Source of the DNA: Hyphomicrobiales bacterium
GTDB taxonomy: Bacteria; Pseudomonadota; Alphaproteobacteria; Rhizobiales; Xanthobacteraceae
DNA length: 64,000 bases
Assembly: GCA_017305535.1 (NCBI GenBank)
Contig: JAFKKN010000001.1
Span: 124,001-188,000, forward strand
Direction of reading: 5' to 3'
Below, piece by piece: positions 1-10,050 of this stretch. The position numbers and the translations under genes were made by a program. Each line of letters starts with the position of its first letter. Within the stretch, counting starts at the first letter, position 1. The notes under the pieces are model-generated. The model ran no database searches. It had not been told where the DNA came from and saw only the letters and a list, made by a program, of their open reading frames with translations.

Positions 1-1063
1 TGGCGTCGGACGCCCATCCGAGCTGATCTCCGGTCTCCACTGTTCCTGGCGCGAGGCGTTCCCGCAGCATCCGCAGCAGCGTCAGGTTGCGCGCACCGCC
101 GCCAACTATGATCCAGCTTTGAGGTGGCTTCGGCAGCAGCGGCACGATGGCAGCGATGCTGGAGGCGGTGAAGGCGGTCAACGTTGCCGCGCCATCGGCG
201 GCAACGGAACTCTCCAGACGCAGCGTCGCGAAGTCGTTGCGATCCAGCGATTTCGGCGGTGGCTTGGTGAAGAACGGCTGCTGCAAGCCGCGCGCGAGCC
301 AGCTTTCATCGACGACGCCCCCCGCAGCCAGTCGGCCTTCGCAATCGAACGGCTTGCCCATAACCCGGAACATGAAGTCGTCCAGCAGGGCGTTGCCCGG
401 GCCGGTGTCGCAAGCAATCAGGGTATCGGTCCCGTCGATATAGGTGATGTTCGAGACCCCGCCGATATTGACCAGAACCACTGGCCCCTCGCGCTCCAGC
501 GACTGCGCCAGGGCCCGGTGATAGACCGGCACCAGTGGCGCGCCCTGCCCGCCGGCGGCGACGTCTGCGGCGCGGAAATCGTGCATCACCGGGATATGAA
601 TCGCCTTGGCGAGCGCGGCGGCATCGCCGATCTGTACCGTCAGCCGCCGTTCCGGCCGATGCAGCACGGTCTGGCCGTGGAACCCGACAATATCGATGTC
701 TTCACGCGCGATGCCGTGTTGGGCCGTAAACGTGGCGATGGCTTCGGCATGGGCGATCGTCACCACCCGCTCGGCCTCGGCAAGGATTCCCGGCCGGGCA
801 TCCCGATCCGCCATCGTGGGGGCTTCCTCCAGCGCGCGTCGCAGGATGGCACGTTCGCTCTCGGCGTAGGGACGGTAACCGGCGGGCCCAAAACCCGCGA
901 TCCGCTTGCCGTCGGTCTCGATCAGGGCGACATCGACCCCGTCCAGCGAGGTGCCGCTCATCATGCCGATCGCCCGCAACATCATCGCCGCGTCACTTTC
1001 GGAAGTGTCGGGCGAGGACGCCCAACTTGTCTCGGACAGCCGCATCTTATAATGCCACATCAT
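1..1063 (-). CDS. anmK: Anhydro-N-acetylmuramic acid kinase, C-terminus cut by window edge
   Basis: AnmK phosphorylates and opens 1,6-anhydro-MurNAc from cell-wall turnover to give MurNAc-6-phosphate in the cytoplasm. The minus-strand frame stays open to base 1. Near the N-terminus it reads [12 protein letters not shown], the family's phosphate-binding signature, and just before the edge it reads [10 protein letters not shown], a conserved C-terminal AnmK stretch, so only a short tail is missing (about 354 codons visible). The ATG pair at 1063/1060 has a GGAG about 9 bases upstream; the ATG at 1045 is an alternative that would remove six residues. It is divergent from tyrS across about 85 bases, the usual arrangement in this family of bacteria. 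Confidence 0.9.
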   Translation of the reverse strand, partial: MMWHYKMRLSETSWASSPDTSESDAAMMLRAIGMMSGTSLDGVDVALIETDGKRIAGFGPAGYRPYAESERAILRRALEEAPTMADRDARPGILAEAERVVTIAHAEAIATFTAQHGIAREDIDIVGFHGQTVLHRPERRLTVQIGDAAALAKAIHIPVMHDFRAADVAAGGQGAPLVPVYHRALAQSLEREGPVVLVNIGGVSNITYIDGTDTLIACDTGPGNALLDDFMFRVMGKPFDCEGRLAAGGVVDESWLARGLQQPFFTKPPPKSLDRNDFATLRLESSVAADGAATLTAFTASSIAAIVPLLPKPPQSWIIVGGGARNLTLLRMLRERLAPGTVETGDQLGWASDA

Positions 1064-1147
1064 CCCTGGCTCCGGCAGCCCGCCGGCCGCTCCTCGCGCG
1101 ACAATCGCGCGAAAGAGTCAAAGAAGACTGACCTGAGTTCCATACCC

Positions 1148-2401
1148 ATGACGGCATTTAAATCCGATTTTCTCAACCTGCTCCAGCAACGCGGCTTCAT
1201 CCACCAGATTTCCGACCCGGAAAGCCTCGATGCCATCGCCGCCAAGGGCGGAGCCGTCGCCTATGTCGGATACGATTGCACCGCGCCGTCGCTGCATGTC
1301 GGGCATCTGCTGTCGATCATGATGCTGCATTGGCTGCAGCAGACCGGCAACAAGCCGATCGCGCTGATGGGCGGCGGTACTACGCGGGTCGGCGATCCGT
1401 CCGGCCGCGACGAAACCCGCAAGCTTTTGACCTACGACCAGATCAACGACAACAAGGAATCCATCAAGGGCACCTTCGCCAAATTCATCACCTTCGGTGA
1501 CGGCAAGAGCGATGCCGTGATGGCCGACAACGCCGAGTGGCTCGCCAAGCTGAACTACATCGAGATGCTGCGTGACGTTGGCCGCCACTTCTCCATCAAT
1601 CGCATGCTGACGATGGATTCGGTGCGGATGCGGCTCGAGCGCGAGCAGGAGCTGTCGTTCATTGAATTCAACTACATGATCCTGCAATCCTACGACTACG
1701 TCGAACTGGCCAAACGCTACGGCTGCAATCTGCAAATGGGCGGCTCGGATCAGTGGGGCAACATCGTCAACGGCATCGATCTCGGCCGCCGCATGGGCAC
1801 GCATCAACTGCACGCCCTCACCTGCCCGCTGCTGACCACGGCGTCCGGCGCGAAGATGGGCAAGACCGCGGCCGGCGCGGTGTGGCTCAACGCCGACATG
1901 CTCAGCCCCTACGATTACTGGCAGTACTGGCGCAACACCGAGGATGCCGACGTCGAACGCTTCCTCAAGTTGTTCACAACGCTGCCACTGGATGAGGTCG
2001 CCCGCCTTGCCGCACTGCAAGGCCAGGAAATCAACGAGGCCAAGAAGGTACTGGCGACCGAGGCCACCACGCTGATGCATGGTCGCGCGCAAGCGGAGGC
2101 GGCGTCCGAAACCGCGCGCAAGACCTTCGAGGAAGGCGCTATCGCCAGCGATCTGCCGACCGTCACGATTACCGCCGCCGAACTGGATGACGGCATCGGC
2201 GTATTGGGTGCCTTCGTGCGCGCCGGCCTTGTCGCCTCCAACGGTGAAGCGCGGCGACAGATCAAGAGCGGTGGCTTGCGTATCAACGACGTGGCGGTGA
2301 ACGACGAGAAGCTGATGCTCGGTAAGGCGCAACTGACCCCGGACGGCGTGATCAAGCTGTCGATGGGCAAGAAGCGCCACGTCCTGCTCAAGATCGCATA
2401 G
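1148..2401 (+). CDS. tyrS: Tyrosyl-tRNA synthetase
   Basis: This cytoplasmic class I aminoacyl-tRNA synthetase charges tRNA-Tyr. The 417-residue protein starts at MTAFKSDFL; the frame is open far upstream, but that part is antisense to anmK. The Rossmann catalytic core carries a HIGH-type motif (HVGHL, about residue 55) and a KMSKS-type loop (KMGKT, about residue 238). Tyrosine-recognition residues lie in [14 protein letters not shown] and [10 protein letters not shown]. The last 70 residues form an S4 RNA-binding domain ([14 protein letters not shown]). Length is typical for bacterial TyrRS. It is divergent from anmK, and an MFS gene follows after 56 bases. Confidence 0.97.
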   Translation: MTAFKSDFLNLLQQRGFIHQISDPESLDAIAAKGGAVAYVGYDCTAPSLHVGHLLSIMMLHWLQQTGNKPIALMGGGTTRVGDPSGRDETRKLLTYDQINDNKESIKGTFAKFITFGDGKSDAVMADNAEWLAKLNYIEMLRDVGRHFSINRMLTMDSVRMRLEREQELSFIEFNYMILQSYDYVELAKRYGCNLQMGGSDQWGNIVNGIDLGRRMGTHQLHALTCPLLTTASGAKMGKTAAGAVWLNADMLSPYDYWQYWRNTEDADVERFLKLFTTLPLDEVARLAALQGQEINEAKKVLATEATTLMHGRAQAEAASETARKTFEEGAIASDLPTVTITAAELDDGIGVLGAFVRAGLVASNGEARRQIKSGGLRINDVAVNDEKLMLGKAQLTPDGVIKLSMGKKRHVLLKIA

Positions 2402-2422
2402 GCCTATTCGCAGAACGACGTT

Positions 2423-2456
2423 GTCCTCCATGGGCGAAATGCGCTCCATGGAGGAC
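2423..2456 (+). promoter_or_regulatory. Perfect hairpin that buries the Shine-Dalgarno of the MFS gene
   Basis: An 11-bp perfect inverted repeat, GTCCTCCATGG (2423-2433) and CCATGGAGGAC (2446-2456), is separated by 12 bases. The right arm contains GGAGG (2450-2454), the only Shine-Dalgarno before the ATG at 2458. In mRNA the ribosome site would be paired, which suggests translational control. There is no T-run, so it is not an ordinary terminator for tyrS. Confidence 0.6.
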
Positions 2457-2457
2457 C

Positions 2458-3729
2458 ATGGCCGCTGAACAGTCTTTCGCCCATCCCGACATTGCTCCCA
2501 TGAAACCGGCACGCGCAGCGTGGATGGTCCTCGGCCTCTGTTTTGCGCTGGCGCTTCTCGGGCGCGGCATGGGCGAAACCTTCACGGTCTTCCTGCTACC
2601 GATCTCCAACAGCTTCGGCTGGGCACGCGCCGATGTCATCTCGATCTACGCGCTGGCGTCGCTGTCGATGGGGCTGTCATCACCGTTCGTCGGACGGTTG
2701 TTCGATTTTTCCGGTCCCCGCACCGTGTATGGCCTCGGCCTGCTGCTGCTCGGTGCCGGAGTGTCGCTGGCGGCCTTCGCCAATACGCTCTGGCAATTGC
2801 AGGCGTGCATCGGATTCGCCGTCGGGCTCGGCATGGCCTGTCTCGGCAATGTCCCGAGTTCGCTGCTGCTGGGGCGCTGGTTCGGCAACCGGCTTCCGAC
2901 CGCGATGGCGATTGTCTATTCGGCGAACGGGGCCGGCGTGCTGACGCTGGTGCCGCTGTCGCAAGTGCTGATCGATCATTTCGAGTGGCGCAACAGCTAT
3001 CACCTGTTGGGCGGCGCCCTGCTGTTTTTGTTGATCCCGCTTATGCTGTTGCCATGGCGTCGCATTGCCAAGGACACCGTTCGCGCGCCAAGCGATGGAT
3101 CGGTGAAGCCGGTGACGACGCCGGCGACAACCATCAACGAAATCGAATGGACTTTGCTGAGCGCGATGCGCCATCACGCCTTCTGGGCGCTGTTCAGCAC
3201 ATTTTTCTTTACCGCGATCGGCGTCTACACCATTGGCGCGCAAGTGGTCGCCTATCTGATCGAGGCCGGGTTTCCGCCGCTGCAAGCCGCCTCCGCGTGG
3301 GGCTTGAGCGGCGTCGTGCTGGTGATCGGAATGCTCACGGTGAGTTGGCTCGATACGTTGATCGGCCGTCGGCGCGCTATCCTGTTCAGCTACGGTCTAA
3401 CGACGATCGGCATCGTCTGCCTGTGGCTGCTCAGCCGCTTTCCCAATCTGTGGTTGCTCGGCGGCTTTCTGGTATGCTTCGGCAGCACCATCGGATCACG
3501 CGGTCCGCTGATCACCGCGGCGGCGATCAATATCTTTCGCGGCAAGCGTGTCGGGACGATCTTTGGCACCATCTCGATCGGGAGCGGCCTCGGCTCGGCG
3601 CTCGGCGCTTTTGCCGGCGGCCTGCTTCACGACTGGAGCCACAGCTACGACCCGGTCATCGCCTTCGCGCTGGTCAACGTGCTGCTTGGCATGATCCCGT
3701 TCCTGACGGTGCGCGCGCTGCGCGAATAG
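2458..3729 (+). CDS. MFS transporter
   Basis: A 423-residue inner-membrane protein with about 12 hydrophobic segments in two halves, separated by a polar loop near residues 195-230 (KDTVRAPSDGS...). This is the layout of the major facilitator superfamily. Charged turns such as GRLFDFSGPR between helices 2 and 3 fit the family, and the protein resembles the monocarboxylate/oxalate-type group, but no substrate can be read from the sequence. The ATG at 2458 is close (3 bases) to GGAGG; the ATG at 2500 (MKPARAAW) lacks a ribosome site. The leader folds into a hairpin over the GGAGG. The gene converges on the AsmA-like gene. Confidence 0.85.
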   Translation: MAAEQSFAHPDIAPMKPARAAWMVLGLCFALALLGRGMGETFTVFLLPISNSFGWARADVISIYALASLSMGLSSPFVGRLFDFSGPRTVYGLGLLLLGAGVSLAAFANTLWQLQACIGFAVGLGMACLGNVPSSLLLGRWFGNRLPTAMAIVYSANGAGVLTLVPLSQVLIDHFEWRNSYHLLGGALLFLLIPLMLLPWRRIAKDTVRAPSDGSVKPVTTPATTINEIEWTLLSAMRHHAFWALFSTFFFTAIGVYTIGAQVVAYLIEAGFPPLQAASAWGLSGVVLVIGMLTVSWLDTLIGRRRAILFSYGLTTIGIVCLWLLSRFPNLWLLGGFLVCFGSTIGSRGPLITAAAINIFRGKRVGTIFGTISIGSGLGSALGAFAGGLLHDWSHSYDPVIAFALVNVLLGMIPFLTVRALRE

Positions 3730-3761
3730 TCGCGCAGTATCGTGCCAGCCTGCGCGGCGCT

Positions 3762-6700
3762 TTAGTTATTGGGTGATGGAATTTCGGTCGGGTTGTAGTT
3801 CTGCTGCCGGCCGGTGTTGAACTCGAACACCTTGCGCAGCACACCCGGCGCCATCACCGAAATCGGGTTGATGCGAAGGTCCGGCTTGCCGGGCGAGCCG
3901 ACGACTTCATAGGTGACGCCGATCAGGCCTTCATTGCTGCCCCCGAGCAACATCCCGAACAGCGGGATTTGCCCGAACATGTTGTTGAGGCCATAGAGCG
4001 GAACGAAGGTGCCGCTCATCTTCACCTGGTTCGCTTGATAATCGATGATGCCTTCCATGGTCGCACCGATCGTGGGACCTTTGACGACACCTTCGCGAAT
4101 GGTTAGCCGTCCCGCGTTGCGGGTGAATTCCGCGCGCAGCCGCGAGAAAGCAACGCCGGAACGGTTGCCGCCAGCGGGCAGACCGGCCGCCTCGTCGAGC
4201 TTCGCCTCACCCTTGACGGAGAAGTTGCGGACGTTCACCAGACCTTCCTTCGCTCGTGGATCGGCGGTCGGCGGTTCCATGGCAAGCTGAAGCTGGCCAC
4301 CCATCATCTTGGCGTAGGTGTCGGTGAAGCGGAAGAACGCACCGGCATCGTTGGTTTCAAGATAAATCACCTCGCGGCCCTGCGCGGGACGGCGCAGCTC
4401 GCCCGTCAGCGGTGTATCGCGGCCGAGTTTGCCGCTTAGGGTGAACGCGCGAACGGCACCGTTCTTGCGCGACATCTTCAGATCGACGCCACGCACCGCT
4501 TCGCCGTAGAAACCCGCCACGGCGCCGAGCTTCAGATCGATATCGAAATCGAGACTCTTGGTTTTGCTCTTGGCGTCCGTCTCCTTGCCGGAAATCGCTG
4601 ACTTGATGAAGTGCCGGCCATCGAACACGTCGCCGCGCATCACCACCTTGATCGTTCCGTCACTGCCGCGGTCGGCCCGAAGCGAAGCCTTGTCGCCTTC
4701 GGAGGGCGAGTAGGTCGGGAAATTGGCGTTCAGGAGGTCGCCATTCTGATCGACCTCCAGCGCTCCCTTGATGGATACGCCTCCACCATCGATGACGATA
4801 TCCTCGAGCCGCGTCGATTGCGGTTTCTGCACCACGTTGAAAGTGGCGTGAGCGCCCTTTCCGGATGGCTTGGTCCAGCCCGGCAACAGATTGTCGAGCT
4901 TGAGCGGGGTGAGATCGGCATCGATGGCGATCTTGCTGTCGCGTTCCGAACCGCCGATGCGTCCCGCAAGTTTCACGCCGACCGGACCGGTTGCTCCGGC
5001 ACCGAGGTCGAAGCCGAGCCGGGCGCGGCTGGCATCGTCGAGCGTCGCCTGCATTTTAACGTCGGCATCGCCGTTGCCCAATTTACGATAGTCCAGTGAC
5101 GCCGGCTGACCGTTGATCCGAACATCGCCCTTGACCTGATAGCCCTGATTGTTGGCGATGATTTTCATCGTCGAGGCTTCAAGCTTCTGGTTCATCACCA
5201 GACGGTCCGCGGAAAAACCCGTGACGTCGGCGGTGATTGTATAAGTCGTGTCGGCCTTGGTCAGTTCGCGCTTGATCGGCAGGCCGAGCGCCACCTGCGC
5301 GCTCACCGTTCCTTTGCTGGTATTGGGATCGATCGGCGTATTGCTGAATTCGCTCAGGCGGTCGGATGAAAGAATTTCCGCGACCGCCGCGACCGGGCCA
5401 TCCAGCTTAAAGCGCACCCGCGCCGGCGCCGGCTTCGGCGCCATGTCCGGCACCTCGAAGACGGCATCGGAGACGTTCAATTTCCGTCCGCCCGGAGTGT
5501 CGATGCTTCCCTGCCCGATGGTTACGGTGGCGGTTCGACCGGTGACATGCGCGCGCAGATCGGCGTTATGAATCGAAGGCAATTCGTCCACCGGATGCAG
5601 CGAGACATTGCTGGCGACGATATTGACCGAAAGGCCATCCTCCGGAATCGGCGGACCGGCGCGCGACAGATTGAACAGCGGGGAATTGACACCGATATCG
5701 ATACGCTGCAATGCGCCCGCCCCGATCCGCTCGGTCACCCATTCGCGTACTTCGGGGACGATAATGATCGGCCACATTCGCTTCAGCGCGGTCGCTGACA
5801 TCGGCGTGCCGGCAAATCCGAGCATCAGGCGCGGTTCGCCAGAATAGTCCAGCGTGCCGGTGCCGGCCACGCCGACCTCGCCATTGCTGATGCTGGCCTG
5901 GTTCAGCAGGATTTTCTTGTGCGTGGTATCGAACCGCATGCCAATGGCAATGCGATTGAAGATCAGCGGCGGTTCGTTGTTGACCCCGGCCAGCACGATG
6001 GTGCCGCCGCTAAAGCCCAGTTGCCAGTCCGGCACGACGTCGCCCGGCGGTTCGAGGTGGGCGAGCAGAGTCACCCGGTTGGCGCCCGAGACGATCTTGA
6101 ACGGCGCCAGCAACACGCGTCGGCCCGCATCCCATTCCACGTTGGCTTCGATCTGATCGACAGCCATCGGATAGTCCGGGGTGTCGTGATCGATGATGGT
6201 CCCCTTGCCCGCCTCCAGCTTGCCGCGGAAATAGGTCGGCAGCCCGTCACGCCCGATCTCGCCCCGCAACTCCCCGGTGAGCGGAAGATCGGCGCTGTAG
6301 TTCAGGTCCTTGAGACGCAACGCCAGCAGGATGTTCTGGGTCGAAACCTTGTTGGCGCGAATGTCCACCGATCGCACACCGTTGCTCGGCGCGCCGATCT
6401 CGACGCGCAGCGACCACGCGTGCACGCCTTCCTCGCCGAGGCTCAGTGCAACGCCGCCGGCGCTGGGGCGCCGCAGGGTTAGGCTGATGTTCTCGAAATT
6501 CCAACGATCGCCGCGCTGCTCGTCGTCCACGATGAGGCGGCCGTTCTTCAACCCGATTTCGTTGAGGTTCTGACCGTCCAGCCCGGTCATGCTCAAGCTG
6601 TCGAGCCAGTCCAATCCGGCCAACAGCCCGGTCCCGCCGGTCGGGTTCGCCCCTGGCGTCACGGTTGGAGTGCCCCCTGGTGTCGGCGATGGACTGGCGG

Positions 6701-7388
6701 ATGGATCCGATGGCACCGGAGATCCATTCGATGCCGGCGCTCCGGACGATCTTGCGGCACCGGTCGCAATCGGGCGGGCATTGTCGCCGGTGGATACCGT
6801 GACTTCGCCGTCGGGTGTGATGCGGACGGCGAGAACGGCGTCGACCAGCTTGAGACTTTCGGCGCGCAGCCGTCCCGTCAGCAGCGCCATGCCCGAGAGC
6901 CGCACTTCCGCTTTTGGTGCGCTGGCGATAATCGCGTGATCGCGATCACGCACGACGATGTCGCGGATGCGCACAGCGATGCGGATCCGCCCAGCCCGTT
7001 CGATCTGTGTACCGCCAATTTCGACGCTGTTACCCGGCCCGATGTTGTCTTCGATCGCGGCGATCAACCATGGCGTTGCCATGTCGAGGCTGATGGGACC
7101 GGCACCAAGACGCCACCACACGCCGCCGAACGCGATCGCGAACACCACGGCAAGCGCGAAGCTGGTGACAAGAAGGCGTCGCAGCCATCGCGTGCCTCTC
7201 AGCCAGCGACCCAAAATCAGGAAGCGACCGCCGATGCCGGACAGCTTCGAGCCGCCACGCCCGAGCAAACGGTCCGCACGGTCCCGCGCCAGATCGTCGT
7301 GATGCGAATTCCAATCGCCGTCATCCCAATCCGATGGGCCATCGTCGGCACGAGAATGCAGCGCCGGGGGCGGTGTTTTCCGAGCCAT
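3762..7388 (-). CDS. AsmA-like/DUF3971 giant envelope protein (YhdP/TamB-like)
   Basis: About 1208 residues: a charged cytoplasmic N-terminus, one transmembrane segment at about residues 72-92, then a long periplasmic region of beta-rich repeats, with a Pro/Ser/Gly/Thr linker around residues 215-255. The C-terminal part (LDFDIDLKLGAVAGFYGEAV, then IGATMEGIIDYQANQVKMSG, then PLFGMLLGGSNEGLIGVTYEV) is the AsmA-like C-terminal domain. Members of this bridge-like superfamily are implicated in moving phospholipids between inner and outer membrane; that role is inferred from the family. ATG 7388 is chosen because GAGAGG precedes it; the frame continues upstream to 7484 through low-complexity sequence. 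It is divergent from the peroxiredoxin gene. Confidence 0.85.
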   Translation of the reverse strand: MARKTPPPALHSRADDGPSDWDDGDWNSHHDDLARDRADRLLGRGGSKLSGIGGRFLILGRWLRGTRWLRRLLVTSFALAVVFAIAFGGVWWRLGAGPISLDMATPWLIAAIEDNIGPGNSVEIGGTQIERAGRIRIAVRIRDIVVRDRDHAIIASAPKAEVRLSGMALLTGRLRAESLKLVDAVLAVRITPDGEVTVSTGDNARPIATGAARSSGAPASNGSPVPSDPSASPSPTPGGTPTVTPGANPTGGTGLLAGLDWLDSLSMTGLDGQNLNEIGLKNGRLIVDDEQRGDRWNFENISLTLRRPSAGGVALSLGEEGVHAWSLRVEIGAPSNGVRSVDIRANKVSTQNILLALRLKDLNYSADLPLTGELRGEIGRDGLPTYFRGKLEAGKGTIIDHDTPDYPMAVDQIEANVEWDAGRRVLLAPFKIVSGANRVTLLAHLEPPGDVVPDWQLGFSGGTIVLAGVNNEPPLIFNRIAIGMRFDTTHKKILLNQASISNGEVGVAGTGTLDYSGEPRLMLGFAGTPMSATALKRMWPIIIVPEVREWVTERIGAGALQRIDIGVNSPLFNLSRAGPPIPEDGLSVNIVASNVSLHPVDELPSIHNADLRAHVTGRTATVTIGQGSIDTPGGRKLNVSDAVFEVPDMAPKPAPARVRFKLDGPVAAVAEILSSDRLSEFSNTPIDPNTSKGTVSAQVALGLPIKRELTKADTTYTITADVTGFSADRLVMNQKLEASTMKIIANNQGYQVKGDVRINGQPASLDYRKLGNGDADVKMQATLDDASRARLGFDLGAGATGPVGVKLAGRIGGSERDSKIAIDADLTPLKLDNLLPGWTKPSGKGAHATFNVVQKPQSTRLEDIVIDGGGVSIKGALEVDQNGDLLNANFPTYSPSEGDKASLRADRGSDGTIKVVMRGDVFDGRHFIKSAISGKETDAKSKTKSLDFDIDLKLGAVAGFYGEAVRGVDLKMSRKNGAVRAFTLSGKLGRDTPLTGELRRPAQGREVIYLETNDAGAFFRFTDTYAKMMGGQLQLAMEPPTADPRAKEGLVNVRNFSVKGEAKLDEAAGLPAGGNRSGVAFSRLRAEFTRNAGRLTIREGVVKGPTIGATMEGIIDYQANQVKMSGTFVPLYGLNNMFGQIPLFGMLLGGSNEGLIGVTYEVVGSPGKPDLRINPISVMAPGVLRKVFEFNTGRQQNYNPTEIPSPNN

Positions 7389-7676
7389 TGCCTCTCGGTG
7401 CTGGTGTTGACGACGGGCTTGCTCGCCGAGGGGCGTTCGCGCGGGGTTGCGTGACGAACGCTGATGCGGCGGCATCACTGCCAATCCTCGTTGAAGCTGT
7501 TAGAATCCACGCAAACCATGCAGGCATGAAGCGCCGAACGGTGTAATCGAATCCCAGTAACCATATCGCGGGGCGGACTGGTTTGCCCAGCAACAACGAC
7601 GCGGTTCGGGCGTTTTCGCCACCTGCCCGCGCCTTAGTGCGATAAAGACCTGCCGAAAGCGACGAAAGGAAGGCGT

Positions 7677-8492
7677 ATGTCCAAGAAAACGCATAAGAAA
7701 GCCTCCAAACCCAAGGCCGGACCAAAGGCCGGGGTGAAGGCAAAGACATCCGCCAAAAAGGTCGTCGGCACGGTTTCGAAAGCCGGCGTCAAGGCCAAAT
7801 CCAAATCCACGGCGAAGTCCGGTTCATCCACGGTCGGCGCGCGCAAGGCCACGGTCGCCAAGGGCACGAGGAAGCAGGCATCCAGCACCGCCAAATCATC
7901 GAACAAGGCAAAGAAAACAATCACCAGGCCCCCTGCCGCTAGCAAATCGGGCACCGCGATTCGCGAAGCTGCGACACCGGCGTCCGCCGCACCCTCGCAT
8001 CGCGACGCGAAGCCCGAGCAGGTTGGCAGCGAATTGGCGATCGGAAGCAAAGTCCCGGCGTTCCAGTTGCCCCGCGATGGCGGCGCCACCGTGTCGCTCG
8101 ATTCGTTCGCGGGCCGAAAACTGGTGGTGTTCTTCTATCCGCGCGCCTCTACGCCCGGCTGTACCAAAGAGGCGATGGATTTTTCCCGGCTCTCCGGTGC
8201 GTTCGCGGCGCTTGATACCGATGTCGTCGGCATTTCCGCGGACCCGCAACGCGCGCAGGAAACCTTCCGGGACAAGCACGATCTGACTGTCCCGCTTCTG
8301 TCGGACGTCGCTCACACGGTATTGCAATCCTTCGGCGTCTGGGGCGATAAATCCTTATACGGCAAAATCTTCCAGGGAATTATTCGGACGACGGTTCTGA
8401 TTGGGCCGGACCGGCGCGTGCTCAACATCTGGCGTAATGTCAAAGTCGACGGCCACGCCGACGCGGTACTGAACTACGTCGAAAATCTGTAA
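7677..8492 (+). CDS. bcp: Bcp/PrxQ-type peroxiredoxin with histone-H1-like basic N-terminal tail
   Basis: The C-terminal part, about residues 115-271, is a thioredoxin-fold peroxiredoxin that reduces peroxides with a peroxidatic cysteine in FYPRASTPGCTKEAMDF. Many Bcp proteins have a second cysteine five residues later; here that position is Met, so this looks like a 1-Cys form. The first ~100 residues are a Lys/Ala/Ser/Thr tail (KKASKPKAGPKAG and similar repeats), very like histone H1 or bacterial H1-like proteins. No signal peptide is visible, so the protein should be cytosolic and may bind nucleic acid (inference). GGAAGG lies 5 bases before the ATG. The N-terminal tail keeps the same reading frame and strand. 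Confidence 0.88.
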   Translation: MSKKTHKKASKPKAGPKAGVKAKTSAKKVVGTVSKAGVKAKSKSTAKSGSSTVGARKATVAKGTRKQASSTAKSSNKAKKTITRPPAASKSGTAIREAATPASAAPSHRDAKPEQVGSELAIGSKVPAFQLPRDGGATVSLDSFAGRKLVVFFYPRASTPGCTKEAMDFSRLSGAFAALDTDVVGISADPQRAQETFRDKHDLTVPLLSDVAHTVLQSFGVWGDKSLYGKIFQGIIRTTVLIGPDRRVLNIWRNVKVDGHADAVLNYVENL

Positions 8493-8582
8493 TGGCATTT
8501 CCCCAAAATTAACCATGAGGGGGTCAAATCGGCATCAGTGTAAGGCCTAGCCGGCGCGCATTCCGGCGGTGCGGGAGTACTG

Positions 8583-9926
8583 ATGTCCAGTCGTTCGAGC
8601 CATTATCCGGAGCATTCGCACCCCCACCAGCCGCACCGCCATGGACACGCGCCGATACGCCGCCCGGCGGCCCCTGCAGCCGCCGTCCGGCAGCCACCTC
8701 GCTCATCAAGCGCCTATGTTATTGCCCACGCCGGCAAGCAGCTCCGCATTGGGCCCGTGATCTTCTGGATCGTGGTCGGTACGGTGACGGTGCTTGGCGC
8801 ATGGTCGGCGGCCACCGCGACCTATTTCACCTTCCGCGATGATGTTTTGACACGCCTGCTCGCCCGACAGGCCGAGATGCAATACTCCTACGAGGATCGC
8901 ATTGCCGAATTGCGCGCCCGGATCGACCGTACCACCAGCCGCCAGTTGCTGGATCAGGAGCAGTTCGAGCAGAAGCTTGATCAGATCGTTCAACGGCAGG
9001 CGACGCTTGACCAGCGCACCGCCGCGCTCGGTACGTTGCCCGAAAACACGGTGACCGGTTCGGTCAAGCCGGCGGCCCGCAGCCTGACAGAGAGACTGTT
9101 CGGAAAATCGAAGCCGGCACCTCTGCCCGAGAATGACGCGGCGCCTGGCCGGCAATCGGGCCTGATGCCTCGTCTCGGGACCAAGCCGCTCAAGCTCGCG
9201 AAGGGTGCCAACGTCAACGACACCATCGCTGGCATTCAGGCGTCGCTGGATCAGGTCGAACAACGTCAGATGGCGATGTTGACCGCGGCGGAAGGCAGCT
9301 ACGACGCACGGATTCGACGGATGAAGGGTTTGGTTTCCGATCTCGGCCTGAGTCTGGCTCGGCTTGAGGTCGGCACGCCGCGCGGCGGCGTCGGCGGTCC
9401 CTACGTGCCGGTGAAACTGAACGGTCACGGAGGAGCGTTCGAGCAGCAGCTCTCCCGCGTCAATGTTTCGCGCGTGCAACTCGATCACCTGTCCAAGACG
9501 CTCGCACAGGTTCCCTACCGGACGCCGGTGCTGGGTGAGATCGAATTGTCCTCGGGCTTCGGTGTTCGCAGCGATCCATTTCTCGGCCGTCCTGCCATGC
9601 ACACCGGTCTCGACTTCCGCGCGTCGACCGGAGATCCGGTCCGGGCCACCGCCAACGGCCGCGTCGTCTCGGCAGGTTGGGCCGGCGGTTACGGCCGCAT
9701 GGTCGAAATCGATCACGGCAACGGACTGTCGACACGCTACGGTCATATGTCGCGCATCAACGTCAAGGTCGGCGAGCAGATTCACATCGGACAGGTTGTC
9801 GGCGAAGTGGGCTCGACCGGACGTTCGACGGGACCGCATCTGCACTACGAAACCCGGATCGACGGCGAGGCCGTGGACCCGCAGCGTTTTCTGCGCGCCG
9901 GCGCACGTTACGCGGCCGCCCGCTGA
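8583..9926 (+). CDS. M23 (LytM-type) peptidoglycan endopeptidase, membrane anchored
   Basis: A 447-residue protein with a His/Pro-rich cytoplasmic N-terminus, one transmembrane helix at about residues 57-79 (VIFWIVVGTVTVLGAWSAA), a coiled-coil stalk (about 95-150, AELRARIDRTTSRQLLDQ) and a C-terminal LytM zinc peptidase. The metal ligands are intact: HTGLD for HxxxD and HLHYE for HxH. Such proteins cleave peptide crosslinks in the periplasm or activate amidases at division. An N-acetylmuramoyl-alanine amidase gene lies 10 kb away in this window, but no direct link can be shown. The start ATG overlaps the TGATG after GGGAG. Confidence 0.9.
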   Translation: MSSRSSHYPEHSHPHQPHRHGHAPIRRPAAPAAAVRQPPRSSSAYVIAHAGKQLRIGPVIFWIVVGTVTVLGAWSAATATYFTFRDDVLTRLLARQAEMQYSYEDRIAELRARIDRTTSRQLLDQEQFEQKLDQIVQRQATLDQRTAALGTLPENTVTGSVKPAARSLTERLFGKSKPAPLPENDAAPGRQSGLMPRLGTKPLKLAKGANVNDTIAGIQASLDQVEQRQMAMLTAAEGSYDARIRRMKGLVSDLGLSLARLEVGTPRGGVGGPYVPVKLNGHGGAFEQQLSRVNVSRVQLDHLSKTLAQVPYRTPVLGEIELSSGFGVRSDPFLGRPAMHTGLDFRASTGDPVRATANGRVVSAGWAGGYGRMVEIDHGNGLSTRYGHMSRINVKVGEQIHIGQVVGEVGSTGRSTGPHLHYETRIDGEAVDPQRFLRAGARYAAAR

Positions 9927-10050
9927 ACGGCACAGCTCGCTTTGCATTTCTTCTCGCCGGGACCAGATTTGCCTTGGCGGTCTGGCGGCGGCGGCGCACC
10001 TGTTGTAGACCGCCGGTTCTTGCTGTCGCCACACTGGTTTCTGTCCGGAG

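Noticed and set aside
119-1147. In-frame upstream extension of tyrS (343 codons)
   Set aside because: It lies antisense to anmK, and the conserved TyrRS N-terminus starts at 1148.
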